Source of the DNA: Cognatundibacterium crateris
Lineage (GTDB): Bacteria > Pseudomonadota > Gammaproteobacteria > Burkholderiales > Burkholderiaceae_D
Assembly (NCBI RefSeq): GCF_010078235.1
Contig: NZ_JAABOS010000004.1
Coordinates: 1-64,000, forward strand
Direction of reading: 5' to 3'
DNA: 64,000 nucleotides
The notes beneath the pieces were generated by a model, which saw only the letters and a program-made list of their open reading frames with translations, ran no database searches and was not told the DNA's origin. The stretch's first letter is position 1; each line of letters begins with the position of its first letter. Made by a program: the position numbers and the translations under genes. This document shows positions 55,705 to 64,000 of the stretch, one piece after another.

Positions 55705-56472
55705 TTAGAGCAGGCTGGGCTTAATGCGCTCCAATCCTGAGCGGCTGACCGGGATTTTGTGGTCATTCCTCAGTACCGCCAGCTGACTGTCTTTGCTGAT
55801 TTTTTCCAGACTGAGCAGCGCAGGCAGGTGCAGCAGGTAAGAACGGTGTACGCGGATGAACTGAGCCGGATCTAACTGTGCTTCCAGATCGGACAGGCTT
55901 TGCGTTTTCATCCAGGATTTCTGGCCGGCGTGGATCAGGATGTAATCGTCCTGGGCCTCAATAAAATCGATGTCTGCAATTGGTACCACATGCGTTTGCC
56001 CGCGGTCGCGTATCAACAGACGTTGTGTTTGCGCGGTCTGTGCTGCCAGCATGCCTGGCAAGCCTGTTGCAGTCTGTGCCTTGGCCGTAGCGGGTGCATC
56101 ACTGCGACCACTGATCAGCTTCCTGGCCTTGCTCAGCGCCTCATTGAAACGTTGTTGCGAATAAGGCTTGAGCAGGTAGTCGATCGCATGCAAATCGAAA
56201 GCACGCAGCGCGTACTGGTCGTAAGCGGTAGTGAAAATCACGCCATGCTGGCGGCCCGTGGTTTCCAGTACGTCGAGTCCGGTCAGTTCTGGCATTTGGA
56301 TATCGAGAAACACCAGGTCAGGCTGCAGATTGGCGATGGCATCCACCGCCTCGGTTCCGGTTTCACATTCTGCGACTATATGCAGATCGCTATGCGGTTT
56401 CAGGTATTCTGTGATCAGGCGTCGCGCCAGATCTTCATCATCGGCAATGACGACACGTAAGGGCTCATTCAT
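55705..56472 (-). CDS. LytTR-family response regulator
   Basis: 255 residues: receiver domain with phospho-acceptor Asp57 in LVFLDIQMPELTGLDVLE, a Pro/Ala/Thr linker, then LytTR DNA-binding domain (VPIADIDFIEAQDDYILIH, FIRVHRSYLLHLPALLSLEKI). AlgR/LytR-type activator. Overlaps the histidine kinase gene by 8 nt; the last gene of the four-gene operon. Confidence 0.92.
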   Translation of the reverse strand: MNEPLRVVIADDEDLARRLITEYLKPHSDLHIVAECETGTEAVDAIANLQPDLVFLDIQMPELTGLDVLETTGRQHGVIFTTAYDQYALRAFDLHAIDYLLKPYSQQRFNEALSKARKLISGRSDAPATAKAQTATGLPGMLAAQTAQTQRLLIRDRGQTHVVPIADIDFIEAQDDYILIHAGQKSWMKTQSLSDLEAQLDPAQFIRVHRSYLLHLPALLSLEKISKDSQLAVLRNDHKIPVSRSGLERIKPSLL

Positions 56473-57538
56473 ACGCTAACTCCAGCGGTAAGGCAATTTC
56501 GATTAAAAATTCTGTCTCAGTCCGGCTCCAGCTGACGCGGCCTTGGTCCGCATACAGCGCCGCAAAGCGTTGCTTCAGGTTTTGCAAACCTAAACCATTT
56601 CCTTTGCCGGGCAGGTCTTGCTGGGCTACCGGATTTCTGACTTGCAGATGCAGCCAGCCAGCCTGAGCCTGTATCCTGACCTGAATTTCACCACCCTGAC
56701 GCAGATTCCGTATGCCGTGCTTGATGGCGTTTTCCAGCAAGGGTTGGAGGATCATGGGCGGGATCAGCGCGGCTCGCGCCAGTTCATCGACTTGAATGCT
56801 GCTCTGCAGTTTTTTTCCAAAGCGGATTTTTTCTACTGCCAGAAATTGTTCGCACAACTCAGTCTCTTGCTGTACTGTGATTTTTTCTTTTTCGGACAAA
56901 CTTAGCGTCAGACGGAAAAAATCGGCCAGCGCTATCGTCATCTCGCGCGCTGCCGCCGGATCGATGGCAGTCAGGGCGCTGATGGAATTCAGGCTATTGA
57001 ACAGGAAATGCGGATCTATCTGAGAACGCAATACCTGCAGTTCTGCGTCACGTGCCAGTAGCCTCGCGTCTGCTTCACTGCGCTCGGCTGCATGCATATG
57101 GTCCAGCGCGATCAACACATCGTAAGCAAACAGATTCAGCAAATAAAGCGCGAATGCGATGCCAAAAATAATCAAGCTAACATGCTCATCCAGACTGACC
57201 GCGAATGCCTCTTCATACAGGCTATGCAGGATTTGCAGCCACAGATTGCTGATCAGTACACAGGCCAGCGCAGAAAGAAAAGCAGCGCTGACAAAGATCA
57301 GGAAGGCCAGATAGACAGCGCGTTTGTGATGCGGAAAGATGCGGCAAATATAGTAGGCAGAGGTAGACAGAAAACTGTAGATAACGACGACTGGTATCAG
57401 GAACAGCAAGGCTTGTGACCAGTTGGCATACGCCATCGTCACCATCAGTCTCGCAAGTAATAGCGTGAGTAACAGCCAAATCATGGCGTACCACAGAAAA
57501 CGTCTGGTGTCTGACAAGAGTGGATGCATAGTGTACAC
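56465..57538 (-). CDS. LytS-family sensor histidine kinase
   Basis: 357 residues: four or five membrane helices (~15-145), then a His_kinase domain with the phospho-acceptor His177 in QIDPHFLFNSLNSISAL and the N-box PPMILQPLLENAIKHG (Asn270) in the ATP-binding domain. Pairs with the LytTR regulator downstream by 8-nt overlap. Ligand sensed by the membrane part unknown; the two LiaF-like genes upstream could supply it. Confidence 0.92.
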   Translation of the reverse strand: MYTMHPLLSDTRRFLWYAMIWLLLTLLLARLMVTMAYANWSQALLFLIPVVVIYSFLSTSAYYICRIFPHHKRAVYLAFLIFVSAAFLSALACVLISNLWLQILHSLYEEAFAVSLDEHVSLIIFGIAFALYLLNLFAYDVLIALDHMHAAERSEADARLLARDAELQVLRSQIDPHFLFNSLNSISALTAIDPAAAREMTIALADFFRLTLSLSEKEKITVQQETELCEQFLAVEKIRFGKKLQSSIQVDELARAALIPPMILQPLLENAIKHGIRNLRQGGEIQVRIQAQAGWLHLQVRNPVAQQDLPGKGNGLGLQNLKQRFAALYADQGRVSWSRTETEFLIEIALPLELAYE

Positions 57539-57668
57539 AATAGTTAGCTAGTGAGACGCAAAGCTGAACAGTGGCGAAGTGATAGCTGCAAATTGAGAGC
57601 CACAAAATGACAGCAGCAAAATGCCACCATCTGCCGTGAGGATGATGGTGGCATTGCCTGGTGCATTT

Positions 57669-58361
57669 TCAGTTACTGATTTCCACTCCACCCATGATGG
57701 CATATCCCTGGATGTAGAGCTTCTTACTTTTATCCATAGGCGGTACGGTTTTATCTTCGATACCGCCCAACAGTGGCACGCCTTGTGAAACCACGGTCCA
57801 GTCATTTGGTACACGTACGGTAATGCCGCCCCAAATCGCAAACACATTCAATACTGCTTCAGACTGTATCGAGGCGCCGCGCATATCCAATTCTATGCCC
57901 CCCATCACTGCAGTCAGTTCACCGCCTTTGAAGTCAGGCGAAGCATTATTGATTTTGGCACCACTCATCATGGCAGACACATTGCAGATATTTTGTGGTG
58001 ATTGTTCCGGATTAAGCTGATTCACATTATTTTCAGTAATCAAGCGGTCTTTAAAGATGACGGCCATACCACCGGCGATCAGAAAGATTGGCCACCAGTT
58101 ACGCATACGGAAGTCAATAATTCCCATGTGCTGTAAAGTCATCGCTGCTCCTACGGCGATAAACATACCGCCGATCAGGTGTCCGGAAACGGTATCGCTG
58201 CGTGAAATTTTCAAAGCACCGACGGCAATGAATACCATAGGCCAGAAGTGGAAAATATTGAGCGTGTTGAAAATGTTCAGATTATCGAGCAAGGCTAAGG
58301 CACCGAAGATCATCAGTATGGCACCGAATACCAGGCGGTTTTGTGGGTTACGTTGGCGCAT
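57669..58361 (-). CDS. LiaF-like membrane protein
   Basis: 230 residues. Residues ~1-110 hold four membrane helices in two hairpins (DUF5668/LiaF transmembrane pattern); the C-terminal ~95 residues (ICNVSAMMSGAKINNASPDFKGGELTAVMGGIELDMRGASI split over this region) match the LiaF C-terminal beta domain. In Firmicutes LiaF inhibits an envelope-stress histidine kinase. Second gene of the operon, 60 bp after the first, 130 bp before the kinase gene. Confidence 0.85.
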   Translation of the reverse strand: MRQRNPQNRLVFGAILMIFGALALLDNLNIFNTLNIFHFWPMVFIAVGALKISRSDTVSGHLIGGMFIAVGAAMTLQHMGIIDFRMRNWWPIFLIAGGMAVIFKDRLITENNVNQLNPEQSPQNICNVSAMMSGAKINNASPDFKGGELTAVMGGIELDMRGASIQSEAVLNVFAIWGGITVRVPNDWTVVSQGVPLLGGIEDKTVPPMDKSKKLYIQGYAIMGGVEISN

Positions 58362-58421
58362 GATGCGACTCCTGTCGAAGATAAAGTTCAGTCAGAAATG
58401 AAGAATGAGTTAAGTCGGGGA

Positions 58422-58778
58422 TTACTGGCGGGGTGCGGACATCGCAATCACCAGGTGACGCAGTCCTACACCTATAATCAGCACAGGCCAGCTGGTGCGG
58501 AAAGTCCAGCCCCACAATTGTTCTGCGGAGGCAAACAGCCAGAACGCTAAAACGATTTGAAATACGCCATTGGCACGATCTTCGGGATTTTCGCGGGAAA
58601 ACAGATTGATGACGCCTGCTAATGCAATCATCGCTGGCGCAACATACCACCATTCGAGTGCGTTGATCATATCCATGCGGTCAAGCAGGAACAGGCTGCC
58701 GATGACGATCATCGTCAGACCTATCATCAGGCTATTCGATTTGTTACCAGACTTAGTATTGACTTGCTGAGTATCCAT
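58422..58778 (-). CDS. Small LiaF-type (DUF5668) membrane protein
   Basis: 118 residues. Four hydrophobic segments (LMIGLTMIVIGSLFLLDRM, WYVAPAMIALAGVINLF and two later) match the transmembrane half of LiaF without the C-terminal domain. Ribosome site AAGGAGAT fixes the ATG at 58778, although the frame is open to 58823. First gene of the operon. Confidence 0.85.
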   Translation of the reverse strand: MDTQQVNTKSGNKSNSLMIGLTMIVIGSLFLLDRMDMINALEWWYVAPAMIALAGVINLFSRENPEDRANGVFQIVLAFWLFASAEQLWGWTFRTSWPVLIIGVGLRHLVIAMSAPRQ

Positions 58779-59040
58779 GTTGATCTCCTTAGTATTGGGT
58801 GCGCTCGTTTGTTTTTCTGACATGTTCAGAATAGAGCAGGCTGATCAGTCTGTCTTGTGTTGATCGGCGAATGACGGCGGCTGGTCGGTGAATGACGCCG
58901 GGAGGCAGAAACAGTGTTGATTTTCGCTGTGAAAGCAGTGATGCAGGCGGATTCTGGCAGATGCGCCGTTCCCAAGTCGGGTGGCGCTCAGCAGCCAGTA
59001 TATTGCGCTGCAAGTGCAGCGCAATTGAGGAGATTGGGGT

Positions 59041-59412
59041 TTAGCTCAGCAGTAAAACAAATTCATCGGCCTGGCGCACCGTACGTTTGGTTTCCACACC
59101 AAATGCATTGTGAGTCTCCTGTACGATGAAGTCGTTAGAGCCTCGGGTGCAATACAATAATCCGCGGAAATTGGTGCCCAGATAAGTGAAAGGGGCCAGT
59201 TTAGTTTTGACCGGCGTATCGTCACCGATCAGTGCCCTGAGTTTACGCTCCACGTCGTACAGGCTTTTTTCCTGAATAGTCACCATGCCGCCCTTAGGGT
59301 TAGGAAAGCTGGTATCGAAACTGGGGCTTTGTCCCATCGGGTTTTTGAACGTGATTTTGACGCCAAGTTTGAGAAATTTAGACACTGCTGTGAAGTCGTT
59401 TTTATCGTACAT
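59041..59412 (-). CDS. Unknown conserved-looking protein
   Basis: 123 residues, no family recognised. Cytosolic, rich in Lys/Phe/Asn, with regular strand-helix content (VSKFLKLGVKITFKNP, SLYDVERKLRALIGDD, VETKRTVRQADEFVLLLS). The start ATG at 59412 has AAGGGAT upstream; the open frame extends to 59532 without support. No operon partner. Confidence 0.6.
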   Translation of the reverse strand: MYDKNDFTAVSKFLKLGVKITFKNPMGQSPSFDTSFPNPKGGMVTIQEKSLYDVERKLRALIGDDTPVKTKLAPFTYLGTNFRGLLYCTRGSNDFIVQETHNAFGVETKRTVRQADEFVLLLS

Positions 59413-59553
59413 AGTCTGATCCCTTAGCCTGTTTCTGAGCACCTCAAACGGTTGACTTTGGCGCTGAAACGATGATGCAGTCAGCTTGCCAGAAATACGC
59501 CCGGCTGACAATCCGGCTGCGCAAACTGCCACAGTTTGCTGCAGATTTGTTGT

Positions 59554-60483
59554 TTAGGGACTGGCGAGTACCTGGGATCTCCAGGCTGCATAAGTGGTCG
59601 GCACATTTTGATCTGGCACGAGCAGCTCACGCATTTTTTCTGTCAGCGTTTCCAGGTCTTGCTCTGTGGCGGGGCCGGGCAGGCTGTCCAGTGATGCAGC
59701 AATGCTTAGCCAAGGTAATTCCGGCTGTATTTGCTGTAAGCGGCTGGCTCGCTGTTGCAGCACTGTCTGTTCGAGTGTTTGCTGACTGGCGTACACGATC
59801 AGGTTATAACTGTCGGGAGAACGGGCCCAGCAGACCTCGGTAAATTGGCTGCGTAAGCTATTCAGCATGTGGGCGATGCTGCTGGGTTTGCCCCAGACAT
59901 TGGCCACCAGCATGCCTTGTGGGCGCAAATGCTGCTGGCAACTGCGGTAAAACTCTGCTGTATTCAATGCCGGAACCAGGCCTTGTTTGTCATAAGCATC
60001 CAGAAAAATCACATCCACCTGTTGCGTCATCGCAGGCAGATAGCTTGCGCCGTCTGCCTGTATCACTTGCAAACGGGCGTCACCGGCGGGCAGTGCAAAG
60101 GCGTCACGCAGTGCAATCACATCCGGATTGATTTCCAACGCAGTGATGTGCGAATCTGGCAGATGAGTCAGTATATGTTTGACCAGCGAGCCGCCACCCA
60201 GACCGATCAGCAAAAACTCGCGCGGCTGTTCCTGAAACAAACGAAATCCCATCATCCATTGCGAATATGCGCACAGTAATGCATCTGGCTGCTCCATATG
60301 CATCACACTTTGCATGCATTTGGGCGTCAGATACATCATTCTGAGCGGCGCATCATCCAGCACAAAGGCCTTACCATCACTGGTTTTGGCCAGCGTGCGC
60401 AGGCGCTTCTGATGGGCCTGCTCAGCCGGATCAGGCGAGCTGTTTAAAAATAGCTGACTTAAACTTGGTCTGCGGTTTGCCAT
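59554..60483 (-). CDS. Spermidine-synthase-like methyltransferase-fold protein
   Basis: 309 residues. The SAM/dcSAM-binding Rossmann loop EFLLIGLGGGSLVKHIL, acidic ITALEINPDVI, and VDVIFLDAYDKQGLVP are the typical spermidine-synthase-like segments. True SpeE usually has a D-x-G...GGGDG gate, which is altered here, so this may be one of the many orphan spermine/spermidine synthase homologues. Preceded by the ParB-like gene on the same strand (21 bp gap). Confidence 0.82.
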   Translation of the reverse strand: MANRRPSLSQLFLNSSPDPAEQAHQKRLRTLAKTSDGKAFVLDDAPLRMMYLTPKCMQSVMHMEQPDALLCAYSQWMMGFRLFQEQPREFLLIGLGGGSLVKHILTHLPDSHITALEINPDVIALRDAFALPAGDARLQVIQADGASYLPAMTQQVDVIFLDAYDKQGLVPALNTAEFYRSCQQHLRPQGMLVANVWGKPSSIAHMLNSLRSQFTEVCWARSPDSYNLIVYASQQTLEQTVLQQRASRLQQIQPELPWLSIAASLDSLPGPATEQDLETLTEKMRELLVPDQNVPTTYAAWRSQVLASP

Positions 60484-60504
60484 CGGTGTTCTATCGGGAG
60501 TTGT

Positions 60505-61392
60505 TTATGCCTGTGCTTGCTGTAAAGCGCTGCGCAACTGCTCAATTTCATCTTTCAGGCGCTGGTTTTCTGTTTCCAGCTCACGCAGACGTTGCTGCAA
60601 TTCCTGCTGTGGAGCCGCAGGATGGCCTGCAGTTGCAATTAAGCCAGTCTCTGCCGTGCTCTGTGTTGTGTCGTTCTCCCAAGGTGGTGACTCCACTTCG
60701 GATGCTGACGTTTCTGGTTTAGGCTTAGCTTGCTGGCGCTGTACGCGGTTCTTTTCTCGCACTTGCCGCGCCACTTCCTGCAATTCCTTACGACCACCGG
60801 CAACCGCTGCTTTTTGTTCTTCTGCAGGCAGGCTGGCGATGGTGGCGGCCGCACTGATGGAGATACTGCCATCACGTACCGCCCTGACTAACTCCGGTGA
60901 CGCAGCACGCTGGATTTTTTCTATCTGCACTACTGCATGGCTGCTGATGCCTGCTACGCGTGCGATTTCCTGACGGCTTTGGGTCGGTTTGATCACAGGG
61001 ATGGCCTGTTCGCTTTCCTGTTGCTCAGGCTCTGCACTGGTGGCCAGCTGTTGATTTTGTTGCTGGTTTCTGATGCTCAGAATTTCCTTCTTGCGCAAGG
61101 CCAGCATACCGCGCTGGAAATCAGACACACTGCGGCGTGCCAGATGATTATCGATCATCCACAACTGGACTTCTTCGATATTGGCAAAATGATCGTTTTG
61201 TACCACTTTGTAAGGTAACTGGTGCTTCTGGCAAATCGCATAGCGATTGTGGCCATCGATCAGCACATTGCCCCAGCATACCAATGCATCCCGGCAGCCT
61301 TCGGTCAACAGGCTGCGTTCCAGTGCTTCATATTCATGTTCTGTCAGTGGATCAATGTAGGCGCGTAATGCTTCGTGGATGACGATGCTCAT
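60505..61392 (-). CDS. Orphan ParB-like nuclease-fold protein
   Basis: 295 residues. The N-terminal ParB/Sulfiredoxin segment (YEALERSLLTEGCRDALVCWGNVLIDGHNRYAICQKHQLPY split over residues 20-60) has the conserved GHNR, followed by a helix-turn-helix (SRQEIARVAGISSHAVVQIEKIQRAASPELVRAVRDGSISI part) and a C-terminal acidic/Gln coiled coil (LRELETENQRLKDEIEQLRSAL). There is no parA neighbour and no parS site was noticed. Start ATG 61392 has AAGGAT upstream. Confidence 0.8.
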   Translation of the reverse strand: MSIVIHEALRAYIDPLTEHEYEALERSLLTEGCRDALVCWGNVLIDGHNRYAICQKHQLPYKVVQNDHFANIEEVQLWMIDNHLARRSVSDFQRGMLALRKKEILSIRNQQQNQQLATSAEPEQQESEQAIPVIKPTQSRQEIARVAGISSHAVVQIEKIQRAASPELVRAVRDGSISISAAATIASLPAEEQKAAVAGGRKELQEVARQVREKNRVQRQQAKPKPETSASEVESPPWENDTTQSTAETGLIATAGHPAAPQQELQQRLRELETENQRLKDEIEQLRSALQQAQA

Positions 61393-61626
61393 AAAAATCC
61401 TTGCGGCAAAATCGTAGTTGGCTCCATGCGCCATCAATGCTCAGATTACTGATGGTGCGATGGGTAAAGCGAAAGGCCGCATTGTAGCCGAGAACCGCGT
61501 TCACCAGATCAGCCTGCGGCAATGATGTGTTAATTCAGAGGGGGAGGGGAAGTCGCGATCTGCCCCTCGTTTGTAAAAAGAACGAAAGGGCAGAAAGCAG
61601 GTACACAGGCTTGCGGGCCTGCTGTA

Positions 61627-62679
61627 TCAGGACTTGGTGGTTCTGGTTTTTTTAGCGGCAGGGGCAGTTTTTGCCTGCAGTTTAGCCGCTGGGAAAGGGA
61701 ACTTCTGCGCTGGTTTCTGTGCGCTGGCATTTGCGACGGATGGAGCTGCAGTAGTGAGCTCAGGCGCGACGGGCTTAGCGACTGCTGGCTTAGTGGTTGC
61801 TGGCTTGGCGCTGGCGCGCTTGGCCACCGGTGTCACTGCTTTTGCTGCGGCTGTGGGCTTCGTTTGCGATACTGGACTGGGTGTCAGCTTGGCATCTGCG
61901 CTAACGCCGGTTTTGCTATCGGGTGCGACTTTCGTGGTATTGCTGGCGCTTGCAGATTGCGGCGTGGTTTTTTTAGAGGAGACGGCTGCTGTTTTGGCGG
62001 CCGGCTGCACTGACTTTTTGACGGCTTTTTTGGGTGCTGTTTTGGGGCTGGGCGCTGTCTTAGCCGCTGTAGTAGTTTCTGCCGTCAGCAGGGATAACTG
62101 ACTGGCTGGCGCTGGCGCCGGGTTTGCTACTGCAGCTGCGGGTGTGATATCAATTTCAGTCACACGCTCTTCTGCAATCGGTACCAGGGTCGTGGTCGCC
62201 TGCACCTGGGTGTTCAAAGGATTGCTGACGGTGATACTCAGGGTATCCGGTATCAGACTGGCTGGTACATTGAACACCGTATTGCTGTGAAAACTCAAGC
62301 CATGACCCTGATCAGCGAGTTGCTGTTCCAGCTGGTTTTTCCATTGACTGCCAGCCTGCTGCCACTGTTGCAGCCATTGTTCGCGGGTGTGAGCGCTAAA
62401 TTGTTGCAGCGCTTGTCGATGGGCCAGCAAATGATCTGCGCGGGTTTGTGTACGCTGCTGGCTGAGCTCTAACCATTCCTGCGCATCTTTTGCTTGTAAC
62501 AACTGCTGCGTAGTTTGACTGTAGTCATCGAGAGATTGACGCGCATATTGAAATTGCAGTGCAAGAATCTGCTCCAGACTTTGAAATGCGAATGCCGCAC
62601 ATCCTTGCAGTAGTGTAAATTGTTGGCTGAGCTGCTCTTGCGCAGCAGCAGCGGTGACATCGGGGTGTGGCAACGGCAT
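61627..62679 (-). CDS. Phasin-family protein with long basic tail
   Basis: 350 residues. The N-terminal ~150 residues (helical, Gln-rich: LLQGCAAFAFQSLEQILALQFQYARQSLDDYSQ...) match phasins, which coat polyhydroxyalkanoate granules. From ~residue 205 to the end is a Lys/Ala/Pro/Thr repeat tail (KTAPKKAVKKSVQPAAK type), like the histone-like tail of PhaF/PhaI-type phasins that link granules to DNA. Strong AAGGAGAG ribosome site. No pha synthase gene nearby. Confidence 0.85.
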   Translation of the reverse strand: MPLPHPDVTAAAAQEQLSQQFTLLQGCAAFAFQSLEQILALQFQYARQSLDDYSQTTQQLLQAKDAQEWLELSQQRTQTRADHLLAHRQALQQFSAHTREQWLQQWQQAGSQWKNQLEQQLADQGHGLSFHSNTVFNVPASLIPDTLSITVSNPLNTQVQATTTLVPIAEERVTEIDITPAAAVANPAPAPASQLSLLTAETTTAAKTAPSPKTAPKKAVKKSVQPAAKTAAVSSKKTTPQSASASNTTKVAPDSKTGVSADAKLTPSPVSQTKPTAAAKAVTPVAKRASAKPATTKPAVAKPVAPELTTAAPSVANASAQKPAQKFPFPAAKLQAKTAPAAKKTRTTKS

Positions 62680-62882
62680 GAAGCTCTCCTTCAGAGTAGG
62701 TAAGACGGTTCAGGCGGGCTGCGTCGGGCCAGAGTTTGATGATTGACGCATTGCAGCAATCCTGATTTTACTCTGGGAGTGCTTAAAAAGTCAGCAAATT
62801 ATTTTGTATGAGCATCTGGTTTTTTTGTATGCACAGCTTGCAGGGCAGGATGGCAGTTTATGGATGAACGGATCAACACAGG

Positions 62883-63275
62883 ATGGAAAAGATGCAGGAC
62901 AGTTTAACCACATTACAACAGTTACTCAGGGAATTTGCTGCTGAGCGCGATTGGGCGCAATTCCACTCACCGAAAAATCTTGCCGCTGCCTTGACGGTAG
63001 AAGCAGCCGAGTTACTCGAAATTTTTCAGTGGTTGCCCAGCGGTGAGAAGGACACATTGAGCCCTGCGCAATATCAGGCGGCCGGACATGAAATGGCGGA
63101 TGTATTGTGTTATTTGCTGATGGCAGCAGACCGACTGCAAATTGATCTGGTGGCCGTCACGCAGGAAAAAATCAGATTAAATGCCTTGAAGTACCCGGTT
63201 GCCAGGTTTGCAGGAAAATCCGATAAATACGATCAGGCCGGGCAGCCAGATACCTCACAGCATCAGGCGCAATGA
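62883..63275 (+). CDS. MazG-like nucleotide pyrophosphohydrolase (dCTPase-type)
   Basis: 130 residues. LREFAAERDWAQFHSPKNLAAALTVEAAELLEIFQWL and GHEMADVLCYLLMAADRL carry the E-x-x-E...E-x-x-D metal-binding pattern of the MazG/RS21-C6 family, which removes damaged or excess nucleotides. ATG 62892 may be the true start, since AGGA lies better before it. Its 3' end overlaps the convergent downstream gene by 13 nt. Confidence 0.9.
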   Translation: MEKMQDSLTTLQQLLREFAAERDWAQFHSPKNLAAALTVEAAELLEIFQWLPSGEKDTLSPAQYQAAGHEMADVLCYLLMAADRLQIDLVAVTQEKIRLNALKYPVARFAGKSDKYDQAGQPDTSQHQAQ

Positions 63276-63709
63276 TGTAATTGCTGTTCCAGGCTATTTA
63301 AAAATGTCTGGTGAGGATACAGTTCAGGTGTGATGGCGAAGCCGCGCTGGTTCAGCCACGCGCAGGCTTGTTCCAGACTGCTACAGGATTGGTAACGTGG
63401 GTTTTCTGCCAGTCCGGCCTGACGGCGCATGACATCGAGATGCAATTTACTGGGCAAAATAAAGGCAACACAAACGCAGCCATTGGCAAACACCCAGTCA
63501 CTCATGCTGGTGTACGACTGCAGGGAATCCTGGGTCGACATTTCCCACATGGCACCGTGTGCTAATCCTGCCCAAGGCCTGTCCTTAGGCGCCTTGGCTT
63601 GCAATTCCGCGAATATAGCTTCTGTTCCCTGCTGATTAAAACTACCACCGAAAGTTCTGACCAGCACATCGCCGACCAGGTCAATCTGCCACTGACCGTG
63701 GATATTCAT
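63263..63709 (-). CDS. Unknown protein, STAS-like fold suspected
   Basis: 148 residues, family not recognised. The strand-helix order (IDLVGDVLVRTFGGSFNQQGTEAIFAEL, WAGLAHGAMWEMS, CVCVAFILPSKLHLDV) resembles STAS/SpoIIAA-like proteins. Start ATG 63709 with GGGAAAG upstream; the open frame to 63760 is not supported. Convergent overlap with the MazG-like gene. Confidence 0.55.
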   Translation of the reverse strand: MNIHGQWQIDLVGDVLVRTFGGSFNQQGTEAIFAELQAKAPKDRPWAGLAHGAMWEMSTQDSLQSYTSMSDWVFANGCVCVAFILPSKLHLDVMRRQAGLAENPRYQSCSSLEQACAWLNQRGFAITPELYPHQTFLNSLEQQLHHCA

Positions 63710-63897
63710 GTTACTTTCCCGACTCACTTTGTTAGACCGTAGTCTGGCAGTGTTTCCCAATCAAAACAAGTGAAAGTAATTGTTTTAAGTAAGACCGTCA
63801 CGACCTGGCGTCACTGGCGCGTCATAATTTTTCTATATCTTTGCGGCACCATTTCACGGCGATCCTCAGATCGTCTTTGCTCACTTCTTGAGTTCGT

Positions 63898-64000
63898 ATG
63901 AATCAGCCAGAAAAACGCCAGTATCAACGCATACAATTTTTCCGTTTAGTCAAAGATCAGGAACTGATCCCAGTTTGGGTATTCAATAGCGTATCACCAG
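63898..64000 (+). CDS. PilZ-like protein, partial at the window end
   Basis: The first 34 residues (MNQPEKRQYQRIQFFRLVKDQ...) are visible. KRQYQRIQFF matches the RxxxR c-di-GMP-binding start of PilZ domains. The gene continues beyond the window. Identification rests on this short segment only. Confidence 0.55.
   Translation, partial: MNQPEKRQYQRIQFFRLVKDQELIPVWVFNSVSP

Noticed and set aside
61559..61594. Inverted repeat TCTGCCC/GGGCAGA after the phasin gene
   Set aside because: The stem is interrupted and no T-run follows on the minus strand, so a terminator call is not supported.

Overview
The window looks like chromosome from a betaproteobacterium of the order Burkholderiales, most likely family Oxalobacteraceae (Undibacterium/Herminiimonas type). 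This rests on an rpsU-yqeY-dnaG-rpoD macromolecular synthesis block, a very long RpoD with a Lys/Ala-rich N-terminus, a trxA-rho pair, a zapB-like/zapA/6S RNA block, a phasin, and protein sequences typical of that order. The family placement is inference. No phage, insertion sequence, CRISPR array or replication origin was seen.

Layout. 0-7 kb: a MocR-type regulator, the oxidase assembly protein CcoG, then a Fur-box-preceded heme receptor and a HmuS-type heme protein that carries an apparent signal peptide. 7-14 kb: a GNAT acetyltransferase, an 800-bp gap, a double-receiver GGDEF protein, a soxR / questin-oxidase-family divergent pair with a textbook SoxR promoter, and an arsenic operon (arsR, arsC, MIP channel, arsH) with no classical arsenite pump. 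14-20 kb: an orphan, decayed type VI secretion ATPase gene (tssH/clpV), then a minus-strand four-gene operon (unknown protein, small GTPase, two Roadblock/LC7 proteins) with its own terminator, an AT-rich gap and tRNA-Leu(CAA).

20-32 kb: MATE exporter and GT39-like membrane glycosyltransferase, L31 type B, a TRIC-family channel, and a TetR regulator divergent from a complete RND tripartite efflux operon with an AcrR-type operator inside its promoter. 32-44 kb: a secreted Gln-rich protein and a secreted 12-repeat MORN protein, rho and trxA, cell-division zapB-like/zapA followed by 6S RNA, an EVE-domain protein, YbiB, a second TonB-dependent receptor and a BaiN-type flavoprotein. 44-52 kb: rpsU, yqeY, dnaG, rpoD, a tRNA with CAU anticodon placed 6 nt before the start codon of a DEAD-box helicase gene.

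52-64 kb: ohrR and ohr (peroxide defence) with a perfect operator palindrome, pyrF, an HDOD protein, a four-gene operon of two LiaF-like membrane proteins with a LytS/LytTR two-component pair, a spermidine-synthase-like protein, an orphan ParB-like protein, a phasin with a long basic tail, a MazG-like pyrophosphohydrolase, and the start of a PilZ-like gene running off the end.

Functionally the window mixes core information-processing genes with stress modules (heme/iron, arsenic, quinone/redox, peroxide, drug efflux). The least explained system is the GTPase/Roadblock operon at 17.1-19.2 kb. The SoxR-controlled questin oxidase homologue and the exported HmuS-like protein are the next most notable.
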